Positions 4,344 through 8,238 of a stretch of 8,238 nucleotides of DNA are shown here, piece by piece. Numbering within the stretch: position 1 is the first letter of the stretch; the number at the start of each line of letters is the position of its first letter. The notes under the pieces are model-generated. The model saw nothing but the letters and a program-made list of their open reading frames with translations, was not told the origin of the DNA and ran no database searches. This DNA comes from Eubacteriales bacterium (GTDB lineage Bacteria > Bacillota_A > Clostridia > Lachnospirales > Lachnospiraceae). A program made the position numbers and the translations under genes. Location of the stretch: contig JAUNAE010000164.1 of the NCBI GenBank assembly GCA_030527765.1, positions 1-8,238 of the forward strand, given 5' to 3'.

Positions 4344-4535
4344 ATGATTACGATTGAAAACATGAGAGATGCAAACGAAGTGACTATCACGACGGGTGAA
4401 TACCGAAACCTGATTGAAGACAGCATGAGATATCACGAGATCCGGAGACTTTTAGAACTCGACGATTATTATGCAATTCCAGCGATACGGAAATTTGCAG
4501 CAGTTGATGAACCAAAGGAGGATAACAAGAAATGA
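4344..4535 (+). CDS. Hypothetical early phage protein, 63 residues
   Basis: Two in-frame starts: ATG 4338 (overlapping the previous stop as ATGA, only 3 bases from GGAG) and ATG 4344 (9 bases from GGAG at 4331-4334). The second fits the ribosome site better. The protein contains VTITTGEYRNLIEDSMRYHE then IRRLLEL, a beta start followed by a heptad-like helix often seen in small phage proteins, and an acidic/basic tail. Function unknown. Its stop overlaps the ATG of the Gp157-like gene, so the two are translationally coupled. Confidence 0.7.
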   Translation: MITIENMRDANEVTITTGEYRNLIEDSMRYHEIRRLLELDDYYAIPAIRKFAAVDEPKEDNKK

Positions 4536-5032
4536 GCACATTATTTGAATTGAAAAATGAGTATGAATATCTGTATCAGATGGCTACAGAATGCGGTCCG
4601 GAAGACGCAGAAATTTTTGCAGACACGATGGAAGCGATTCAGGGTGAGATTGAAGAAAAGGCAGACGGATATGCTTATGTTATCGCACAGATCGAGGGCG
4701 ATAGAGAAACAATCAAGGCTGAGATTGCACGACTTACCCAGCGTCAAAAAGCGTTGGAAGCAAACGGCCGGAAGATGAAAGAACACCTTCAGCAAACCAT
4801 GGTGGCGACCGGGAACCGCAAATTCAAGACCGCCACGCATAGCTTTAGTATCCAGAAGAACCCTGTGTCGGTGAAAATCGACAACGAGGCAGAGATTCCG
4901 GATGAATTCATGGTACCACAGGAACCGAAAGTGAACAAGAAGGCAATAGCTGCTTTCTTGAAATCGTTGGATAAAGGCGATACATGTACATTTGCACATC
5001 TGGAAGAAACGGAAGGGCTGAGGATACGATGA
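4532..5032 (+). CDS. Siphovirus Gp157-family protein
   Basis: 166 residues. A long charged helix or coiled coil spans about 34-92 (YVIAQIEGDRETIKAEIARL and following), then a beta-rich part (KFKTATHSFSIQKNPVSVKI) and the characteristic IPDEFMVPQEPKVNKKAIAAF segment. This layout is that of the Gp157 family named from Streptococcus thermophilus phages, for which increased phage resistance of carrying cells has been suggested; the biochemical role is not established. It sits immediately upstream of the annealing protein, a usual arrangement, suggesting a link to replication or recombination. ATG 4532 overlaps the previous stop and has AAAGGAGG upstream. Confidence 0.9.
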   Translation: MSTLFELKNEYEYLYQMATECGPEDAEIFADTMEAIQGEIEEKADGYAYVIAQIEGDRETIKAEIARLTQRQKALEANGRKMKEHLQQTMVATGNRKFKTATHSFSIQKNPVSVKIDNEAEIPDEFMVPQEPKVNKKAIAAFLKSLDKGDTCTFAHLEETEGLRIR

Positions 5033-5790
5033 TTAAATTTAGAGATTTGCAAGCAGATGAAATTGAATGCAGGGTGAAAACAATCAACAAAAAGGGACTA
5101 AGCCTTTTGCTGTACAAAGACGCTCGATGCGACATGAACATATTAGATGAAACACTCGGCGGCGAAAACTGGCAACGCCGACATACACGAGAGAATGCAA
5201 ACTGCATTGTATCAGTATGGGACGATGAAAAGAAGCAGTGGATTGAGAAAGAAGACACTGGAACAGAATCGAACACTGAAGCGGCTAAGGGGTTAGCTTC
5301 CGACAGCTTCAAGCGTGCTTGTTTCAACTGGGGAATCGGAAGAGAACTGTATACAGCTCCGCGTCTGATATGGGTAGGTGCACACGACTGTAATATCCAG
5401 GAGGGAAACAACGGCAAGTGTATTTGTTACGATACGTTTTCTGTATGCCATATCGTGATCGAGGATAAACGCATTATCGAGCTTGCGATTATGAATGACA
5501 AGACAGGGCGTGTCGTATTCGAAAAGAAACCTAGATTCCGTGGATCCGCTCCAAAGGAAGCGAAAAAGACGGAGAAGCCGGAAGCAAAGACCGACGCAGA
5601 GATTATGAACACGCCTATTGCCGAAGCAGACAAAACGGCTTTATTAAAACGTATTGAAAAAAATGGGTGCTCTGTAGAATCTGTTTTATCCCGATACGGA
5701 GTAGCGTCCATTGATGAAATGACATTTGCATACTTCAACAGCGCAATGCGTATCTTAGACAGAATGGAAACGAAAGCAAAGGAAAGTTAA
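5029..5790 (+). CDS. Rad52-like single-strand annealing protein (Sak/DUF1071 group)
   Basis: 253 residues from ATG 5029, which overlaps the previous stop as ATGA and has TGAGGA upstream; a longer frame from 4984 would overlap the Gp157 gene too far. The N-terminal domain (about 15-165) has the marks of phage Rad52-like annealing proteins: LLLYKDARCDMNILDE, LGGENWQRRH, DTGTESNTEAAKGLASDSFK and RACFNWGIGRELY. It would anneal complementary single strands during phage recombination, working with the SSB nearby. A charged Ala/Lys/Glu linker (about 170-192) leads to a helical C-terminal part (about 198-248) that may contact partners. I place it in the Rad52/Sak/DUF1071 group; the exact subfamily is uncertain. 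Confidence 0.88.
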   Translation: MIKFRDLQADEIECRVKTINKKGLSLLLYKDARCDMNILDETLGGENWQRRHTRENANCIVSVWDDEKKQWIEKEDTGTESNTEAAKGLASDSFKRACFNWGIGRELYTAPRLIWVGAHDCNIQEGNNGKCICYDTFSVCHIVIEDKRIIELAIMNDKTGRVVFEKKPRFRGSAPKEAKKTEKPEAKTDAEIMNTPIAEADKTALLKRIEKNGCSVESVLSRYGVASIDEMTFAYFNSAMRILDRMETKAKES

Positions 5791-5793
5791 ACA

Positions 5794-6360
5794 ATGGAGC
5801 TTACCGGAAACATTGCGAACATAAAACGGGACGTATTTACAAACCGTCTGGAGCTAACACTTGAGATAAACGAGAAAGACGTACTCGAGGAAAGCTACGC
5901 AGAACTGAAAATGGCAGACTTGCTCGACATTAAGATTAGCAAGCACCGGACAAAAAGAAGCTTGAACGCAAACGCTTACTTTCATCTCTTAATCGGTAAG
6001 TTGGCGGACCGTTTACAGATTTCAAAACCGAGGTGTAAAAACATGATGCTAGGGCGGTATGGTCAGCCGCTCTGCATCGATGAAAACGGGTTACAGCCGT
6101 ATCTGATCATCATAAACGCACCACTTGATGCAGTAATGGAAAGTGATTTGAACCACTGTACACCGTGTGACCATACAACCGTAGACGGCGTAGAACGTAT
6201 CATTTACAAGATAATACGAGGTTCGCACACCTACAACACAAAGGAGATGTCAATACTTATCTCCGGTGTTGTGGAAGAGTGCAAGGAACAAGGCATTGAA
6301 ACATTAACACCGACAGAGCTACAACGAATGCTTGACGCTTGGAAACCTAACAAAAGGTGA
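5794..6360 (+). CDS. NinB/Orf-like recombination mediator
   Basis: 188 residues, starting 3 bases after the annealing protein's stop, with AGGAAAG upstream. The segment KISKHRTKRSLNANAYFHLL resembles the RSLDQN start of lambda NinB (Orf). The C-terminal KEMSILISGVVEECKEQGIE, followed by a terminal helix, resembles NinB's end. In lambda, Orf acts in recombination with SSB and can substitute for RecFOR. The place between annealing protein and SSB supports the same role here. It is longer than NinB (146), with an N-terminal beta region (1-45) and an insert around 85-140. Similarity is moderate and read by eye. Confidence 0.65.
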   Translation: MELTGNIANIKRDVFTNRLELTLEINEKDVLEESYAELKMADLLDIKISKHRTKRSLNANAYFHLLIGKLADRLQISKPRCKNMMLGRYGQPLCIDENGLQPYLIIINAPLDAVMESDLNHCTPCDHTTVDGVERIIYKIIRGSHTYNTKEMSILISGVVEECKEQGIETLTPTELQRMLDAWKPNKR

Positions 6361-6374
6361 GGAGGAGAACAACA

Positions 6375-6821
6375 ATGAACAAAGCAATTTTAATGGGACG
6401 ATTAACAAGAGACCCGGAAGTTAGATATACACAAGGTGCGGAGCCGATGGCGATTGCAAGATACACGATTGCGATAGACCGTAGAAAACGCAGTGATGGC
6501 GAAGCCGGAGCGGACTTTATTAGCTGCGTGGCGTTTGGTAATCGTGCGGAGTTTGCTGAGAAGTATTTGAGAAAAGGAACAAAGATTTTACTTTCCGGGC
6601 ATATTCAGACAGGAAGCTACACAAACCGTGACGGACAAAAGGTATACACAACAGACGTTGTAGTTGATGAACAGGAGTTTGCGGAAAGCAAAGTTGCAGC
6701 AGATAACAGCCGGTCCGGAGAAACGCAGAGAACGGAGCCTGTACCACCGCCCGTACCAGCAGACGCAGACGGATTTATGAGTATTCCGGATAATATTCAA
6801 GAAGAATTACCATTTATGTAG
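6375..6821 (+). CDS. ssb: Single-stranded DNA-binding protein
   Basis: 148 residues. The OB-fold spans about 1-103, with hallmark MNKAILMGRLTRDPEVRYT, ISCVAFGNRAEFAEKYLRKG and ILLSGHIQTGSY. A flexible Pro-rich linker (about 104-135) and an acidic tip IQEELPFM follow. The tip normally ends in D-D-D-L/I-P-F and recruits repair and replication proteins; here one Met follows the Phe and acidity is reduced. ATG 6375 has GGAGGAG (6361-6367) at 7-base spacing; an upstream in-frame ATG at 6357, whose frame runs through the ribosome site, is less likely. The protein should coat single strands for the annealing protein and phage replication. Confidence 0.95.
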   Translation: MNKAILMGRLTRDPEVRYTQGAEPMAIARYTIAIDRRKRSDGEAGADFISCVAFGNRAEFAEKYLRKGTKILLSGHIQTGSYTNRDGQKVYTTDVVVDEQEFAESKVAADNSRSGETQRTEPVPPPVPADADGFMSIPDNIQEELPFM

Positions 6822-6877
6822 GATGCGCAGAGATGAAAGATACCTACGTGTGAGCCAGTGAAAGGAGTATAAAAATA

Positions 6878-7456
6878 ATGTATTTAAATCCAATTGTCAC
6901 AGATACAACCAATGCAATGGCAACCGGTGAAGGTTGCGATCCGCTTCCGATGACTAAGGTTGAAGATGGGAACGCTTATGAAACATGTTGGCAGCTGACA
7001 ACTGAACAGATTGAAGAGATTCGGAGAACTGGAAGGATCTATGTCATGATTCATGCAGATCATGTTCATCCAATGTCAGTCAGTGCAGATACCATGTTTA
7101 TGCTTCCTGATGAATGGGAATTTGAAATTTTGCAGCTAGATCCCAAAGAGGAACTGACAATGAAGCGTTTTGCATCTCTGGATGGTCTAAAGAAAAATGG
7201 ATTAAAGCCGGAAAGAAAAGACTACATCCGTGTGTACAAAGAGAAATTTGCAAAAGTAGAAGGTGACTTTCGTATTCATTCATTCGCCGAAAAACTTTAT
7301 GAAAGATTTAATACACAGACACTTCCGGATGATTACAGAGGACACAGTTTATCGGTTAGTGACGTGATTATGATCAGAACAAATAACCGTGTGTTTTATC
7401 TGTACTGTGATAGTCTTGGATTTGCAGAACTGAGTGAATGGGGGAAAACCCAATGA
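6878..7456 (+). CDS. YodL-domain phage protein with unusual N-terminal domain
   Basis: 192 residues, two parts. The C-terminal part (about 83-188) has the YodL-like pattern: LTMKRFASLDGLKKNGL, YIRVYKEKF, LYERFNT, then PDDYRGHSLSVSDVIMI and FYLYCDSLGFAELSEW. YodL-like domains are frequent in Firmicute mobile elements; function unknown. The N-terminal part (1-82) has NPIVTDTTNAMATGEGCDPL, CWQLTTEQIEEIRRTG and DHVHPMSVSADTMFMLP and looks like a separate small domain, not firmly recognised. AAAGGAG (6861-6867) lies 10 bases before the ATG. The 56-base gap before it holds nothing obvious. It overlaps the next gene by ATGA. Confidence 0.85.
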   Translation: MYLNPIVTDTTNAMATGEGCDPLPMTKVEDGNAYETCWQLTTEQIEEIRRTGRIYVMIHADHVHPMSVSADTMFMLPDEWEFEILQLDPKEELTMKRFASLDGLKKNGLKPERKDYIRVYKEKFAKVEGDFRIHSFAEKLYERFNTQTLPDDYRGHSLSVSDVIMIRTNNRVFYLYCDSLGFAELSEWGKTQ

Positions 7457-7827
7457 GTAAATACCATTCTAAAAAAACGGTAATTGATGGCATCACTTTC
7501 GATTCAAGAAAGGAAGCGAGGAGATATAGAGAGCTGTCCCTACTCGAAAGAGCGGGGGCAATCTCAGACCTCGAAAGACAAGTGAAATTTGTGCTAATTC
7601 CGGCACAGAGAGAGGTAAGCAAGGAAAGATATACCCGCGGTGCTAAAAAGGGCGAATTCAAGCCGGGAAAGCTGTTAGAGAGAGAATGCTCTTATGTGGC
7701 TGACTTCCGGTACACGGAAAACGGACAAGTCATTGTAGAAGACACGAAAGGTTTCCGCACACCGGAATATATTCTGAAAAGAAAATTGATGCTGTACAAA
7801 TACGGAATACAAATAAAGGAAGTTTAG
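7453..7827 (+). CDS. DUF1064 family, predicted PD-(D/E)XK nuclease
   Basis: 124 residues. ATG 7453 overlaps the previous stop as ATGA and has GGGGGA upstream; an in-frame ATG at 7438 would add five residues but has no better ribosome site. The protein shows DUF1064 marks: FDSRKEARRYREL with E21, ERECSYVADFRY with D84, VIVEDTKGFRT with E96/D97 and K99, and the end LKRKLMLYKYGI. The order D-x(n)-E-D-x-K after an N-terminal helix with Glu is that of PD-(D/E)XK nucleases. DUF1064 proteins sit in phage replication modules and may resolve branched DNA or cleave recombination intermediates, which is inference. It may pair with the annealing proteins upstream. Confidence 0.9.
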   Translation: MSKYHSKKTVIDGITFDSRKEARRYRELSLLERAGAISDLERQVKFVLIPAQREVSKERYTRGAKKGEFKPGKLLERECSYVADFRYTENGQVIVEDTKGFRTPEYILKRKLMLYKYGIQIKEV

Positions 7828-7830
7828 AAA

Positions 7831-8238
7831 ATGGCAGAAAGAAGAATGTTTGCAAAGACAATTATCGATAGTGACACGTTTCTCGATATGCCACTATCAA
7901 CACAAGCGTTATATTTTCATCTATCCATGCGTGCTGACGATGAAGGTTTTATTAACAACGCAAAGAAAATCCAACGAAGTATTGGAGCCAGTCAGGATGA
8001 TCTGAGACTATTGATTGCCAAAAGCTTTGTGATTCCATTTGAAACAGGAATTGTAGTTATAAAGCACTGGAAGATTCACAACTACATTCAGAATGACCGA
8101 TTCAAGCCGACTATGTACCAGGAAGAACGTGCACAGCTGGATGTGAAAGATAACAAAACATATACGGTATCCAGTGCGGAGGCGCCTTGTATCCAGAATG
8201 TATCCAGTATGGAGACACAGGTTAGGTTAGGTAAGGAT
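7831..8238 (+). CDS. Phage replication initiation protein (replisome organizer type), cut at window end
   Basis: Open frame of 136 codons from ATG 7831 to the window end with no stop, so the C-terminus is missing. AAAGGAAG lies upstream, and the previous gene stops 3 bases before. The N-terminal part, starting MAERRMFAKTIIDSDTFLDM then PLSTQALYFHLSMRADDEGF, with IVVIKHWKIHNYIQNDRFKP later, is the typical winged-helix start of Firmicute phage replisome organizers, which bind the phage origin and load the helicase. The repeat-like DNA at the end encodes VSSMETQVRLGKD, and repeated RLGKD-like motifs occur in such proteins where the origin lies within the gene. Confidence 0.85.
   Translation, partial: MAERRMFAKTIIDSDTFLDMPLSTQALYFHLSMRADDEGFINNAKKIQRSIGASQDDLRLLIAKSFVIPFETGIVVIKHWKIHNYIQNDRFKPTMYQEERAQLDVKDNKTYTVSSAEAPCIQNVSSMETQVRLGKD
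8167..8207 (+). repeat. Candidate replication iterons (three GTATCCAG octamers)
   Basis: Exact GTATCCAG at 8167-8174, 8189-8196 and 8200-8207, with start spacing 22 and 11 bp, which puts all three on the same helix face. They are inside the replication initiation gene, where many Firmicute phages keep their origin. Further short repeats follow: GTTAG, GTTAG, GTAAG at 8221-8235. The array may continue past the window. Confidence 0.5.

Noticed and set aside
4541..4999. Left-facing 152-residue frame opposite the Gp157-like gene
   Set aside because: It is antisense to a well-recognised gene, with a Cys/Phe-rich composition typical of shadow frames.
4984..5029. Longer start for the annealing protein at ATG 4984
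   Set aside because: It would overlap the Gp157-family gene by 49 bases; ATG 5029 has ATGA coupling, a ribosome site and begins the conserved protein.
5785..5791. GTTAAAC half-site ahead of the NinB-like gene
   Set aside because: Single half-site without a 7-3-7 partner, at the stop of the preceding gene; probably chance.
6357..6375. Longer SSB start at ATG 6357
   Set aside because: The added MRRRTT is coded by the ribosome site; SSB proteins begin at MNKAILMGRL.
6834..6854. Tiny ATG frame between SSB and the YodL-domain gene
   Set aside because: Only six codons before a stop, with no ribosome site.

Overview
The window is the left, lysogeny-to-early end of a temperate phage (prophage) of a low-to-medium GC Firmicute. 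The gene set (Rad52-like annealing protein, NinB-like protein, SSB, YodL-domain protein, DUF1064, replisome-organizer-type protein), strong AGGAGG ribosome sites and the LexA-like GAAC-N4-GTTC boxes point to Clostridia, most likely a gut Lachnospiraceae. That host assignment is inference. No host gene and no attachment site can be recognised.

Layout. Left-facing lysogeny block: a ribbon-helix-helix protein (11-361), the tyrosine integrase (375-1415), a complex 164-bp promoter/leader/terminator region (1416-1579), a secreted DUF5067-like protein (1580-2164) and, after a right-facing 34-residue micro-ORF (2252-2356), the XRE repressor (2361-2741/2759). A 138-bp switch region separates the repressor from the right-facing early genes. 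It carries back-to-back promoters and 17-bp operators built as 7-3-7 dyads of GTTTAAC/GTTAAAC. The early operon begins with a Cro-like DUF739 protein and a small HTH protein, followed by small unknown ORFs, including a two-helix membrane protein. Next come a Gp157-family coiled-coil protein and a recombination cassette (Rad52-like annealing protein, NinB-like mediator, SSB). The last genes are a YodL-domain protein, a DUF1064 nuclease-like protein and the start of a replication-initiation gene cut by the window end. Most early genes overlap by ATGA or are separated by a few bases, so they form one operon.

How it works together. The repressor probably binds the 7-3-7 operators, silencing the rightward promoter (TTGACA-17-TAAACT) and tuning its own promoter. 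A second operator copy just after the Cro-like gene sits in the same register relative to another -35-like hexamer, suggesting a second control point. The repressor has no S24/LexA-type autocleavage domain. Two LexA-like palindromes lie in the integrase leader and in front of the secreted-protein gene, so SOS control may enter through host LexA rather than repressor cleavage. The integrase leader can fold into a nested set of stems whose outermost pairing hides the integrase ribosome site, a candidate RNA control of integration. At the right edge, three identical GTATCCAG octamers spaced 22 and 11 bp inside the replication gene look like origin iterons.

No stretch above 300 bases lacks a gene. 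I saw no tRNA, rRNA, CRISPR array or insertion sequence.
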